The position numbers were made by a program, and so were the translations under genes. A DNA stretch of 47,991 bases from Chloroflexota bacterium (GTDB lineage Bacteria > Chloroflexota > Anaerolineae > Aggregatilineales > Phototrophicaceae), in the NCBI GenBank assembly GCA_011523545.1, contig WTGN01000095.1:1-47991 (forward strand), written 5' to 3'. Below the pieces are notes generated by a model. It had not been told where the DNA came from, made no database searches, and was given only the letters and a program-made list of their open reading frames with translations. Shown here piece after piece: positions 11,148 through 21,315 of this stretch. The number at the start of each line of letters is the position of its first letter. Within the stretch, counting starts at the first letter, position 1.

Positions 11148-13514
11148 TTAACGCGGCAGGGGATCGAGTGGCAGGCCGCTGGGCACTTCACTCGGCGTGA
11201 TGTGGGACAGATCGCGCGCTGCCGGGTCGGTCAAGGCGAGCAGGAAATCCACCACGTCGGCGACCTCTTCCTCACTTATCGGCAGGCCGGCTCTCATGGG
11301 CCGGGCGACCGAATGCGCCTGACGCGCGAAGTCGTAAGCCAGCAGCTGATCCTGGAAGGCGGGCGGCAGCTGCTGCGCCGCGTCGTAGACGATATTGGCG
11401 CGCCAGGGATCGGCATGATGCCAGATGACTGCCGCCAGATCACTGTATGCGCCGCTGTGGAAGTAGGGCGCGGTCAATTCGACATTGCGCAGGCTTGGGG
11501 TGCGGAAGCGATACTGGTCGCGATGATCGAAGCTCACATTGGCCCGCCCGAAATCGTCGACGCCGTCCGGGCCATTGTCTTTGCCGGGGCCCAGCTGCGG
11601 CACGAGCAGATTATGAAAGCGCATATCGGTAAAGAGATCGCCACTGTGACAGGCTGCGCAATTGATCTCGCGATTCAGCGCGCCGTAAAAGAGCAGCGCG
11701 CCGCGCTTTTGCGATTCCGACAGCGCCTGGTCATCGCCCGCCAGGTAGTCGTCCCAGGGCGCTGTCGTGAAGATCAGTTGGCGCTCGAAGGCGGCGATCG
11801 CCTCGCCAAGCTGGCGCAGGGTCAGATTCGGACTATCGAAGACCTGGGCAAAGCGGCGGGTGTAATTGTCGTTGGCGCGCAGGCGTTCCAACAGGAGCAG
11901 GCGAATGACCATCGGCGGGTAGTCGCCGAAAGTCAGGCCCGCCATTTCGTGTTGGGAGGTGATCGGGAAGAGGGCCTGCGCCAGCAGCGGATCGTCCAGG
12001 TCGAGGTCGTTGATAGCGTCTTCGAGCGTGTGTACGCGCTCGCCGTCCGGCCTCTGCTCGACGCGGCCATCCCAGAACTGGCTGGGCAGCAGGGCGCTAT
12101 TAATGATAGTCGGGCTGTTGCGCGGGATGAAGACTTCGATGAAGGGATTGGCGATGGCCTCGCCGTTTGTTGAACCGCCGGAAAAAGCTGTTTGGATCAG
12201 CTTGCGAAATGAGCGGCTCTCTCCAAGCCCCTGCCCGCCGGCGCCGATCGGCAGGACGCGCCCGTCCGTCATGGCGAATTCCGGATGGTGACAGGTGGCG
12301 CAGGCGATATTCTGGTCGCCCGAAAGGATGGGGTCGAAGAACAGATCCCGCCCCAATTTCGCCAGATCGCTTTCCGGCTCGATGAGCTCGCGCCCCGGAT
12401 AGGGCGCCAGGCCATGTTCAGCAATAAGGGAGCGCAATGCCTGGTCCAGGTCGCGCACCTCGACATAGCTCGCCGCAGGCTTGTCCTGCCGCGGGAAACG
12501 CCGGGGCGCGGGTGGCTGCGCGCCGTCGGTCACATGCAGAATGCGCCCGGCGTAGGTTTCGCTGATATAGATCCCACCGTCGGGATGCGGCAGCAGGGAG
12601 ATTGGGAAATGCAGACGAGTGAGGACAGTCTCCAGGCGGCCTTGGCCATTGATCCGGCTGAGGCGCCCGCTCGCCTCTTGTTTGTGCAGGCCGCTGAAGC
12701 AGTCGGTGCGCGGCGCCAGGGTCGCGAATTCCAGAATCCAGACATCGCCGGCGGCGTCAACGGCGACATCAATCGGCATGTTCAAGCCATCAACGAGGGT
12801 CCGCTGGCGCCCGTCGGCGGTCAGCTCGGCCAATTCTCCGCTGTTGGCGACATGTGGGCAGCCGCCGAACAGGGTCACAAGCATGGAGGCGCCGCGCCGC
12901 GCGAGACCGGTCGGGATTGGTTCGAGCCTGCCGCCGGCATGATGCGGGTTATCCAGGGCGGCGAAGCGATGCAGGTAGGAAATCGAGCCGTCCTCTCCTT
13001 CCAGGACCAGCCCGTTCCCGGCCGCGTCGGTCACCATTGGCGCGCCGCTTTCGTTGAAGGCTATGTCGAATGGATGCAACAGGAAGACGCCGCTGGAACC
13101 GGCATCCCGCCGATTGAGATCCGCGGGGCTGAGCGGCGTCGCCGGCAGCGAGGCGGTCGCTGCGCTCGGGAGGCGGTAGAGCTGGCCGCCAGCCAAGGCA
13201 ACAAGGATGCTGGCGCCATCGGGCGAAACCGCCAGGGCCGGCGCGCTGGGCAGATTGTCTTTGGAGAAGGTGCTGGGAATGCCGGAGACCAGGCGGCCCA
13301 GTTGGCCATCATGCCGCAGCAGGCTGATGCCGGCGCTGCGCTCGCCATGCCCGCCAGCCTCGGCGATCAGAAGCGAGCCATCCGGCAAGAGCGCCAAACC
13401 GGCCGGGTAATACAGCCCCTCGACAACCGTCGTGATCCGTGGATTGGTTTGCGCCTGCCCGCCGAAGCAGAGCAATGCGATCATCGCGGACAAAACCAGT
13501 TTTCGAATCGGCAT
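11148..13514 (-). CDS. Secreted beta-propeller fused to di-haem cytochrome c peroxidase
   Basis: A 788-residue protein with two parts. A signal peptide (residues 1 to about 21) is followed by about 320 residues of propeller-like repeats (YYPAGLALLPDGSLLIAEAGG, PIDVAVDAAGDVWILEF, FPISLLPHPDGGIYISETYAG), resembling ScyD/ScyE or NHL-type domains. From about 355 to 770 comes a MauG/CcpA-type di-haem peroxidase: LGRDLFFDPILSGDQNIACATCHH with haem motif CxxCH at 405-409, WDGRVEQ, GALLFYG and the second CxxCH at 619-623 (CAACH), then RFRTPSLRNVELTAPYFHSG. The product should be exported and haem-loaded, acting on the outside of the membrane as a peroxidase or as a MauG-like oxidase that modifies another protein. 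The propeller may bind that substrate or a ligand. It stands alone, with no neighbour on the same strand within 350 bp downstream. Confidence 0.88.
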   Translation of the reverse strand: MPIRKLVLSAMIALLCFGGQAQTNPRITTVVEGLYYPAGLALLPDGSLLIAEAGGHGERSAGISLLRHDGQLGRLVSGIPSTFSKDNLPSAPALAVSPDGASILVALAGGQLYRLPSAATASLPATPLSPADLNRRDAGSSGVFLLHPFDIAFNESGAPMVTDAAGNGLVLEGEDGSISYLHRFAALDNPHHAGGRLEPIPTGLARRGASMLVTLFGGCPHVANSGELAELTADGRQRTLVDGLNMPIDVAVDAAGDVWILEFATLAPRTDCFSGLHKQEASGRLSRINGQGRLETVLTRLHFPISLLPHPDGGIYISETYAGRILHVTDGAQPPAPRRFPRQDKPAASYVEVRDLDQALRSLIAEHGLAPYPGRELIEPESDLAKLGRDLFFDPILSGDQNIACATCHHPEFAMTDGRVLPIGAGGQGLGESRSFRKLIQTAFSGGSTNGEAIANPFIEVFIPRNSPTIINSALLPSQFWDGRVEQRPDGERVHTLEDAINDLDLDDPLLAQALFPITSQHEMAGLTFGDYPPMVIRLLLLERLRANDNYTRRFAQVFDSPNLTLRQLGEAIAAFERQLIFTTAPWDDYLAGDDQALSESQKRGALLFYGALNREINCAACHSGDLFTDMRFHNLLVPQLGPGKDNGPDGVDDFGRANVSFDHRDQYRFRTPSLRNVELTAPYFHSGAYSDLAAVIWHHADPWRANIVYDAAQQLPPAFQDQLLAYDFARQAHSVARPMRAGLPISEEEVADVVDFLLALTDPAARDLSHITPSEVPSGLPLDPLPR

Positions 13515-13647
13515 TGATCAACACCGAAATCTGCCATCGGCTTATGGCTAGTTTATCACATCTCAAGGGGCATGGCGCGGTCTCAGGCGCATCGGAACCT
13601 GGCTGCCGACCACCGATACACCCACTATCGCCATTTGACCGTGTCCC

Positions 13648-14475
13648 TCAGCCCATAAGGGGCAGGCGCATCAAGTTGCTCGTGTAGTCCTCTTTGAGCC
13701 AGGCGTAATCCGGATCGTCATAGGGTGGCGTTTTGCGCGCGTCATCAAGAAGCTCGCCGGCCAGGTAATTCAGGAAGTACAGGTTGGAGCCGGGCGCGGC
13801 TGATGTCGAGTGGAAGCCTTGCGTGACGAGCACCAGGTCGGTATCGCGGACGGCGAAGATCTCCTCAAAGCTGGTATCGCGCCGATAATTGCGATGCAGT
13901 GCGACACCGTTGGCCGGGTCGGTGCGGAAGTAGTAGGTCTCGTCCAGATGGGCCGAGCCGCCGTAGCCGTCATGGCAATGGGGCGGGTAACCCGACCAGG
14001 CGCCGCCGGGCACATAGACTTCGTAGAGAATCAGGCGCTCGGCCGGCATGGGATGGGCGAGAGTGTGATGCACCTGACGCCGCGCCGCGCCCCCGCCGCG
14101 CACTTCGGATCTGATCTCATCCGGCCTGAACAGGCGCAGCGGATATCTGCCTTCGGCCGGCGCCGCCCCCAGCGCGAACTCGAAGCTGCAGTCGCTGATG
14201 ACGCCGAATTCTTGGCCGGGCGGCACATAGAGCACCGAAGGCTTCTCTTGAAAGACGCCGGCGCGCTTGAGGGCGAAATCGCCCACGCCCGTTTGCACCG
14301 CCCCCGCCCCGGCCAGCGGGACCAAGGCGAGCTCGGTGTCTTCGGTCTGATGCAGGTAGACTTGGCCGGCACTGATCTTGACGATGAGGAATGACAGATA
14401 TTGCCAGCCGGCTGATTCCGGCGTCACATCGAGCACTATGCTTTCATCGCTGTTCGATTTGAGATGATTGCTCAT
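13648..14475 (-). CDS. iolB: 5-deoxy-glucuronate isomerase
   Basis: A 275-residue cupin of the IolB family, the enzyme that converts 5-deoxy-D-glucuronate to 2-deoxy-5-keto-D-gluconate (DKG) in myo-inositol breakdown. The metal site motif PPHCHDGYGGSAHLDETYYF (its histidines and the glutamate) and the later QGFHSTSAAPG region are typical, and the length equals that of known IolB proteins. The open frame runs further upstream to 14625, but the ATG at 14475 (GAGG 11 nt upstream) gives the family N-terminus. It overlaps the 3' end of the iolC gene by 32 nt, which implies translational coupling. Its substrate is normally made by IolD and IolG/E, none of which is clearly encoded here. Confidence 0.92.
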   Translation of the reverse strand: MSNHLKSNSDESIVLDVTPESAGWQYLSFLIVKISAGQVYLHQTEDTELALVPLAGAGAVQTGVGDFALKRAGVFQEKPSVLYVPPGQEFGVISDCSFEFALGAAPAEGRYPLRLFRPDEIRSEVRGGGAARRQVHHTLAHPMPAERLILYEVYVPGGAWSGYPPHCHDGYGGSAHLDETYYFRTDPANGVALHRNYRRDTSFEEIFAVRDTDLVLVTQGFHSTSAAPGSNLYFLNYLAGELLDDARKTPPYDDPDYAWLKEDYTSNLMRLPLMG

Positions 14476-15466
14476 GCTGCGGTTTTCCTCTTTCTTTGAT
14501 GAATGCTTCGACTTCATGCCGATAGGGCAAGGCGCGGGCGCAGCCATGCCTGGTGACGACCAGCGCGCCACAGGCATTGGCGAAGCGAGCGGCTTGATTC
14601 CAGTCCCATCCCTGTGCCCAGCCATAGATCAAGCCACTGGCGAAGCCATCGCCCGCGCCAACGGTATTGACGATCTCCACCGGGAAGCCCGGCACGTCGA
14701 TGATCGCGCGGCCGGCGTAGATTCGCAGGCCGCGTTCGCCGCGCTTGAGCGCCAGCACCGCGCCCGAGTCTTCGGCTTGCGCCACCAGTAGCTCATGCAG
14801 GCGCTGCCGGTCGGTCACGCTTTCGCCCGCCATGACCGCTTCCGGCGCCGGCGAGAGCGCGGCCCAGAATTCTTCTTCGGTGCCGATGACGACATCCATG
14901 AGCGGCAAGAGGCGGCGGATATGCAAACCAAAGGCCAGCGGATGCGACCACTGATCGGGGCGCAGATCGAGATCGATGAAAGCTGTCATGCCTAGGGCGA
15001 AGGCTTGCTCGGCCAGGTAGAGGCAGCAATCACGGGCGCCCCCGCGGCTCAAGGCGGTGCCGGACAGGGACAGCGCGCGCGCCTCGGCCAGCGGCAGCTT
15101 CGTTGCCTCGTCGATTGACAGGTGGATATCAGCCGGGTTCTCGCGGTAAAAGAGCAGTGGAAACTTGTCGGGCGGCTGCACGCCGACCACGGCCATGCCG
15201 GTCCGCCTGCCCGGCTTTACGGAAATGTAATCGGTATTCACGCCCTCGACGCCCAGATAATGACGCACGAAGCGGCCCACCTCATCATCGCCGACGGCGG
15301 TAAAGGCGATGGACTTCAAACCGAGCCGGCTGGCCCCGATGGCGATATTGACCGGGCTGCCGCCGACGCCGCTTTCGAAGGCGCTGATGTCGTGGAATGC
15401 CGCGCCGATATCGCGTGCGAACAGATCCATCGACACGCGGCCGACCGTAATCAAATCGTATTTCAT
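14444..15466 (-). CDS. iolC: 5-dehydro-2-deoxygluconokinase (PfkB family)
   Basis: A 340-residue PfkB/ribokinase-family sugar kinase. The N-terminal signature is GVGGSPVNIAIGASRLGL, the C-terminal ATP/anion-hole signature NTVGAGDGFASGLIYGW with the catalytic aspartate. The stretch FYRENPADIHL and the adjacency to iolB point to IolC, which phosphorylates DKG at C6. DKG and 2-keto-3-deoxygluconate (KDG) are isomers, so a role as KDG kinase for the neighbouring hexuronate genes is also possible; no separate KDG kinase is in the window. Start and upstream uxaB stop share ATGA; the 3' end overlaps iolB by 32 nt. Both couplings argue for one operon. Confidence 0.88.
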   Translation of the reverse strand: MKYDLITVGRVSMDLFARDIGAAFHDISAFESGVGGSPVNIAIGASRLGLKSIAFTAVGDDEVGRFVRHYLGVEGVNTDYISVKPGRRTGMAVVGVQPPDKFPLLFYRENPADIHLSIDEATKLPLAEARALSLSGTALSRGGARDCCLYLAEQAFALGMTAFIDLDLRPDQWSHPLAFGLHIRRLLPLMDVVIGTEEEFWAALSPAPEAVMAGESVTDRQRLHELLVAQAEDSGAVLALKRGERGLRIYAGRAIIDVPGFPVEIVNTVGAGDGFASGLIYGWAQGWDWNQAARFANACGALVVTRHGCARALPYRHEVEAFIKERGKPQHEQSSQIEQR

Positions 15467-16914
15467 TGAGCGGCCTGCTTCAGCATGTCGATGATTTCGC
15501 CCGCTTCAATCCTTTGCAGACAGTCGCAAATTTGAGACGCCAAGCCGGGCAGGGCGGTCAAGTCATGATCCCAAAGCTCGGCATGGCTCAAGACGCGCTG
15601 AACGAGGGCCTCGGTTGATTCAGCCTCGGCCCAGGCGGCGGCGAACCAGGCCAAGACCTGCGGATCGTCATTCAACGGGATCGGCTCGCCGCGCCATTCG
15701 CCACGATAGAGGCGGATGAATGCCGCCAGCGCGATGACCAGGCGGGCCGGCAAGGCGCCCGCGGCCGCGTGATAAGCCAGCAGCGAGGGCAGGATGCGCT
15801 CTTTCACTTTTGACGAACTGTTCAGCGCAATCGTCAGCAGGCGATGATGAATATGCGGATTGCGGAAGCGGGCGAAGACATCAGCCGCGAAAGCTTCCAG
15901 CTCAGCGCGGGGGATCTCCGCCACTGATGGGATGACCTCTTGAAAAACCAGATCATGGAGGAAGGTCGCGAGCGCTTCCTGTTCCATCGCCTCGCGCACC
16001 GATTCGATGCCCAGCAAGACGCCGAGCGGCACCAGCGCGGTATGCGCCCCATTCAGCAGGCGTACCTTGACGGTGCGGTAAGGCGCCGCGTCAGCCACAA
16101 TTTTGATGTTGAGCGGCGTCTTGGTTTTATCCACCGGAAACTCGTCCAGCAAACTTGGCTCGGCTTCAATGATCCAGCTATGGTAAATCTCGCCGGCCGC
16201 CAGGAGACGGTCTTCATAACCCAGGTCGGCGAACATACGCGCCGCCTGCGCCTGCGGGAAGCCGGATACGATGCGGTCGACCAGCGTATTGCAGAAAATA
16301 TTATGCGCCTCAATCCATTCAGTGAAGCCCGGTTCCAGCTGCCAAAGGGCGGCGTAGTCCAGAATGATCTCGCGCAGGCGGGTCGCGTTATCGACGATCA
16401 ATTCGGTCGGAATGATGATGCAGCCGCGCTCGGGCGCGCCGTCAAAATGGCGGTAGCGTTCGAGCAAGAAGCGCGTCAGCTTGGCGGGAAAGGTCGCCGG
16501 CGGCTCGTGCTTCAGGCGGTCGGCGGCGGAGAATACGATGCCGGATTCGGTGGTGTTGGAGAAGATGAAACGGATGTCTGGTTGCCGCGCCAGCGCCAGA
16601 TAATCGGCGAAATCTTGATGGGGATAGACCGTGCGATTGACCGCGCTGATCAGCCGGGTCTGCTCCACCAGTTCGCCTTCGACCATGCCGTGCAGGTATG
16701 TTGTAAACAGGCAATCTTGCTCGTCCAGCGCCTGGTAGCGGCCGGGCGTCGCCTTGACGATGACGATGCCGCCCGCAAAGTTGGTTTCGGCGTTCAGCAC
16801 ATCCACGGTCCAATCGACGAAAGCGCGCAGGAAATTGCCGCCGCCGAATTGCACGATGCGTTCGGGGTAATGGCGTCGCCCCGGGAGGGCGCGGTTGGAC
16901 AGCTGAGGAAGCAT
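15463..16914 (-). CDS. uxaB: Tagaturonate reductase (altronate oxidoreductase)
   Basis: A 483-residue long-chain polyol dehydrogenase of the mannitol dehydrogenase family, UxaB branch. N-terminal nucleotide-binding segment: YPERIVQFGGGNFLRAFVDW; internal family motifs IFSNTTESGI, KLTRFLLERYRHF, RGCIIIPTELI, NTLVDRIVSGFP; catalytic KVRLLNGAHTALVPLG. It reduces D-tagaturonate to D-altronate with NADH. These motifs match the tagaturonate rather than the fructuronate (UxuB) type. The frame is open to 16953, inside uxaC; the ATG at 16914, just after the uxaC stop, gives the classical N-terminus and the same length as the E. coli enzyme. It overlaps iolC by 4 nt. The altronate dehydratase uxaA that should follow in the pathway is not in the window. 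Confidence 0.92.
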   Translation of the reverse strand: MLPQLSNRALPGRRHYPERIVQFGGGNFLRAFVDWTVDVLNAETNFAGGIVIVKATPGRYQALDEQDCLFTTYLHGMVEGELVEQTRLISAVNRTVYPHQDFADYLALARQPDIRFIFSNTTESGIVFSAADRLKHEPPATFPAKLTRFLLERYRHFDGAPERGCIIIPTELIVDNATRLREIILDYAALWQLEPGFTEWIEAHNIFCNTLVDRIVSGFPQAQAARMFADLGYEDRLLAAGEIYHSWIIEAEPSLLDEFPVDKTKTPLNIKIVADAAPYRTVKVRLLNGAHTALVPLGVLLGIESVREAMEQEALATFLHDLVFQEVIPSVAEIPRAELEAFAADVFARFRNPHIHHRLLTIALNSSSKVKERILPSLLAYHAAAGALPARLVIALAAFIRLYRGEWRGEPIPLNDDPQVLAWFAAAWAEAESTEALVQRVLSHAELWDHDLTALPGLASQICDCLQRIEAGEIIDMLKQAAQ

Positions 16915-16918
16915 AGGC

Positions 16919-18319
16919 TCAATCCAATCGATAAGTCTGTTTGGCCAGGTCATAGGCGAGGGCGCGGATCATCTCAAAGGCGTCTTCCTCGTCGATGAAA
17001 CCGCGGACGAGTTGCCCGGCCAGCCAATCCGCGCAGACGCGCCGCCAGACATCGTGCCGGGTTGGTATCGAGGGGTAGGCGCGCGTGTCGTCATTGAAGC
17101 CGACCAGATTGTAAATCCCGGCCGTCTCGACCACTGCGTCCAGGAAGCGGGTCATGCCCAGCCAGCTATCGAAGAACCACCAGGGCGGCCCCAGGCGCAA
17201 AATCGGATAATGGCCGGCCAGCGGCGCCAACTCGCGGCTGTATGTCGTCTCGTCAAGGTTGAAGAGGACCAGCGTCATATCGGGCCGAGCCGCGAAGCGA
17301 TCCAGCAGTGGTTTGAGATTTTTGGTGAATTCTGCCCGAATCGGGATATCGGCGCCCATATCGCGGCCGTAGCGGGCGAACAGCGCCGGATTGTGATTGC
17401 GCCAGGAGCCGACATGCAGCTGCATGACCAAGCCGTCTTCGCTGCTCATGCGCGCCATTTCAATCAGCATGTGGCCGGTGAAGCGGGCGGCGTCCTTCGC
17501 CGACGCCTCGCCTTTCAGCGCCCGCGCGAATATCGCCTCGGCATCGGCCCGGCTCAAGACTTCGGTGTAGGCGGTCAGGGCGGCGTGATCGGTGGCGGTC
17601 GCGCCCATTGATTTGAAGAAAGCGCGCCGCTGTTCCAGCGCTTGAATGAGAGTGGCGCAGTCATGGACATCGACGCCGGCGGCCTCGCTAAGCAGGTCGA
17701 TGCTCGCGCGCCAGCCGCCGCTGTCAATATTGACGACCGCATCGGGCCGGAACGTGGGGATGACGCGCCCGCCCCAGCCGGAATCGCGAATCGCCTGATG
17801 ATGTTCCAGTTTGTCGGTCGCCGCGTCGGTGGTCGCCAGGACCTCGATATTGAAGCGCTCAAACAGGGCTCGCGGGCGGAATTCCGGGCGAGACAAGCGC
17901 TCTTCGATGGCGTCGTAGATCGCCGCGGCGTTGGCGCTATTGATTTTGAGGTCGATGCCGAAGACATCAGCCAGCTCGTCGCGGAGCCAGATGCCGGTCG
18001 GCGTGGCGCGGAAGAGATGCCAATTGTCGCAGACTGTGCCCCAGATCTGCCTGTGGTCAGCCGATGTCGGCGCCGCTCCCAGGGGCAGAATCCCAAGATC
18101 GTTCAGGGAGATGTCCTGCGAGTACAACATGCGGAAGATGTAATGGTCGGGGATGATCAGCAGATCGACCGGGCTGCCGAACTGGTAATGCGGATCGGCG
18201 AACATGCGCGGATCGACATGGCCGTGCGGGCAGATAAGCGGCAGATCTTTGACCGATTCATAGAGCGCCAGGGCGGCGCTGTTCTGAGCCGGCTCGGATG
18301 AGAAGTAGCGATTTCGCAT
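16919..18319 (-). CDS. uxaC: Glucuronate/galacturonate isomerase
   Basis: A 466-residue uronate isomerase of the amidohydrolase superfamily. The metal motif PHGHVDPRMF (H32, H34) is near the N-terminus, and the conserved internal stretches MQLHVGSW, NLDETTYSRELAPLAGHYP, GPPWWFFDS and VGFNDDTRAYPSIPTRHDVWRR are present. It converts D-glucuronate to D-fructuronate and D-galacturonate to D-tagaturonate, the entry step of hexuronate catabolism. The product fits the uxaB gene that starts 4 bp after its stop. Upstream lies the oppF-like gene, 128 bp away, with a hairpin repeat (18394-18414) in the gap; transporter and enzymes are probably one transcript. Confidence 0.95.
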   Translation of the reverse strand: MRNRYFSSEPAQNSAALALYESVKDLPLICPHGHVDPRMFADPHYQFGSPVDLLIIPDHYIFRMLYSQDISLNDLGILPLGAAPTSADHRQIWGTVCDNWHLFRATPTGIWLRDELADVFGIDLKINSANAAAIYDAIEERLSRPEFRPRALFERFNIEVLATTDAATDKLEHHQAIRDSGWGGRVIPTFRPDAVVNIDSGGWRASIDLLSEAAGVDVHDCATLIQALEQRRAFFKSMGATATDHAALTAYTEVLSRADAEAIFARALKGEASAKDAARFTGHMLIEMARMSSEDGLVMQLHVGSWRNHNPALFARYGRDMGADIPIRAEFTKNLKPLLDRFAARPDMTLVLFNLDETTYSRELAPLAGHYPILRLGPPWWFFDSWLGMTRFLDAVVETAGIYNLVGFNDDTRAYPSIPTRHDVWRRVCADWLAGQLVRGFIDEEDAFEMIRALAYDLAKQTYRLD

Positions 18320-18393
18320 GGGCGTATTATTTCACGCTATATGGACAAGCGCCGCAATTGTACCGCTAAGCTCGCGATTTACGAGAAATACAG

Positions 18394-18414
18394 GGGCGAG
18401 CCACCGGCTCGCCC
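18394..18414. repeat. GGGCGAGCC hairpin repeat between transporter and uxaC
   Basis: A perfect copy: GGGCGAGCC, loop ACC, GGCTCGCCC, followed by GTACGA. It lies in the gap between the last importer gene and uxaC. As there is no T-run, it is not a classical terminator, but it could stabilise the upstream mRNA 3' end or reduce read-through. Confidence 0.9.
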
Positions 18415-18447
18415 GTACGAAATATCACGATTGCAATCTTGTCCCCG

Positions 18448-19451
18448 TCAATGCGTATTGTCAACAGCCTGACCGTTTTCCTGGTAGAGGTAGCAGGCGA
18501 CCGCTTGACCGTAGCCGCCGGCATAATGCCCGGGCGTATTCAGGCATTCGGGCATGGCGTGGGGGCAGCGATGACGGAAGAGGCAGCCGGCCCGGTCGCC
18601 ACTGGGCGACAATTCCTCCAGCGGGATCTCCACCGTGCCTTGCCAGCGCCGCTCCGGGTCGGGCCGCGGAATTGAACTCACCAGCAGCTGCGTGTAGGGG
18701 TGCTGCGGATTCTGAATCACGGTTGTGGCGTCGCCCACCTCGACCACGCGCCCGCGGTACAGAATGAAGATCTGATCGCTGATTTGATGGGCGGTCGCCA
18801 GATCGTGCGTGATGTACAGCAGAGAAATGCCGAAGTCGTCGCGCAGCTCTTTGAGCTTGGTCAAGATATTGGCGCGCAGGGAGGCGTCGATCATCGAGAC
18901 TGGTTCATCGGCAACGATGATTCTGGGTTGCAGCAGCAGGCTGCGCGCGACCACGATGCGCTGCCGCTGTCCGCCGCTGAGCTGGTGGGGATAGCGCCCT
19001 AGCACTTCCGCTGGCCGCAAGCCGACCTTGGTCAGCGCGTCCTCGATCAGGCCGAGCGCCTGCGAGCGGCTCTTCGCCAGCTTGAAGCTGCGAATCGGCG
19101 TATGCAGGAGCCGGTCAATGGTATAGAAGGGATTGTAGACGGCGAAGGGATCTTGAAAGATGGCCTGCACCTCGCGGCGATAATCGCGCCGTTCCTCATT
19201 GGACATCGCCCAGAGGTCTTGCCCTTTGTAGATGACGCGTCCGCCGGTCGGCTTGATCATGGCCAGGCCGAGGCGGGCCAGCGTCGTCTTGCCGCTGCCG
19301 CTTTCGCCGGCGATGGCGATGATTTTGGGCTCGTCCGCGCGGATCGTCAGCTTGAAGTCTTCGACGGCGACCACGCCATCCGGGTTGCGTTTGTTGCCGC
19401 CGAAGGCCATGGTGACATTGTCGAATTCCAGCAGGTGATTGGGCTTGGACG

Positions 19452-19455
<4 letters not shown>
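18448..19455 (-). CDS. Oligopeptide/oligosaccharide ABC importer ATPase (OppF-like)
   Basis: A 335-residue ATP-binding subunit. Walker A is GESGSGKTTL, the signature LSGGQRQRI, Walker B IIVADEPVSMID followed by the switch histidine in YITHD. The C-terminal extension CLFRHRCPHAMPEC is the cysteine motif of the Opp/Dpp branch that can hold an iron-sulfur cluster. It energises import through the OppB/OppC-like channel. Last of five importer genes; it overlaps the upstream ATPase gene by 4 nt (ATGA). Given the uronate enzymes directly downstream, the cargo is more likely a uronate-containing oligosaccharide than a peptide; this is inference, supported by the known use of Opp-type importers for oligosaccharides in Thermotoga. 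Confidence 0.93.
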
Positions 19456-20422
<967 letters not shown>

Positions 20423-20426
<4 letters not shown>

Positions 20427-21292
20427 CCCGTTCTCCTCAGGCGCGGATTGACGAATTCATCCAGCGCGGCGCTGACCAGAAAGAGCCCGACGAAGAGGAC
20501 GATCAGAACGATAATCGGCGGCAGCCACCACCACCACAAGCCGTTTATCAGCGCTGAATAGAGCTGCGCCCAGTAGATGGTCATGCCCAGGGTTGGCGTG
20601 CGCTGCGGGCCCAAGCCGAGCACCTCCAGCCCGATGCCAGCAAGGACCGCGCCCGATGTCGCGCCGACGAAACTAGCGGCGGCCAGCGGCAGGATGTTCG
20701 GCATGATTTCTTCAAATATGATGCGGATGTCGCCCAGCCCAGCCAAACGCGCCATGTGCACGTAGGGCTGCTCGCGCAAGGAGAGCACCTGCGCCCGTAT
20801 CGTGCGCGCCGGAAACATCCAGGAGAGCAGGGCGATGATGATCGCCATGTCAGTCACCGTCATCGCGCGAACCGAACCAGCAACCACCAGCAGTATCGCC
20901 AAGGGCGGAATGGTCAACATGGTGTCGGTCGCTGTGCTGATGATCATGTCGATTCGGCCGCCAAAGTAACCGGCAATCAAACCGAGGCTCGTGCCCAAGG
21001 TAACGCCAACCAGCCCGGCCAGCACACCCATCTTCAGCGTTTGCGGCGTGCCGGTAATGATGACCGCGAGCATATCGCGGCCGCCGCCGTCCGTTCCCAG
21101 AGGATGCTCGGCGGAGGGCGGTTTACGGGTCGGCACCGATATCGGGCGCGCCTTGTCCACATCAACGATGTACGGGCCGACGAGGCTCAGAAGCAAAAGC
21201 GACAACAGAAGGGCGAGGCCCAAAAGCAACTTTGGCGTCCGCCAAATGTAGCTAATGGCGGACTTGACATGAAGCAGGACGTTCTCGAGCAT
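20423..21292 (-). CDS. ABC importer permease (OppC/DppC-like)
   Basis: A 289-residue inner-membrane permease. After a short N-terminal helix (LLLGLALLLSLLLLSLVGPYIV) comes the OppC-type periplasmic-side segment PPSAEHPLGTDGGGRDM and then five more hydrophobic helices. The EAA coupling loop is ARLAGLGDIRIIFEEIMPNILP, which contacts the ATPases. It forms the channel together with the OppB-like permease, whose gene ends 23 bp upstream. The predicted last helix region LWWWWLPPIIVLIVLFVGLFLV is rich in tryptophan. Confidence 0.93.
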
Positions 21293-21315
21293 GATCAGCT
21301 CTCTTGTTTTTCCCG

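Noticed and set aside
11130..13517. Long open frames (347 and 410 residues) on the plus strand opposite the peroxidase gene
   Set aside because: These are antisense shadows in GC-rich DNA. The minus-strand frame has clear haem motifs, a signal peptide and family architecture; the plus-strand frames show no motif.
18394..18414. Rho-independent terminator between oppF and uxaC
   Set aside because: The hairpin is perfect but is not followed by a T-run, and the same element occurs in many unrelated places.
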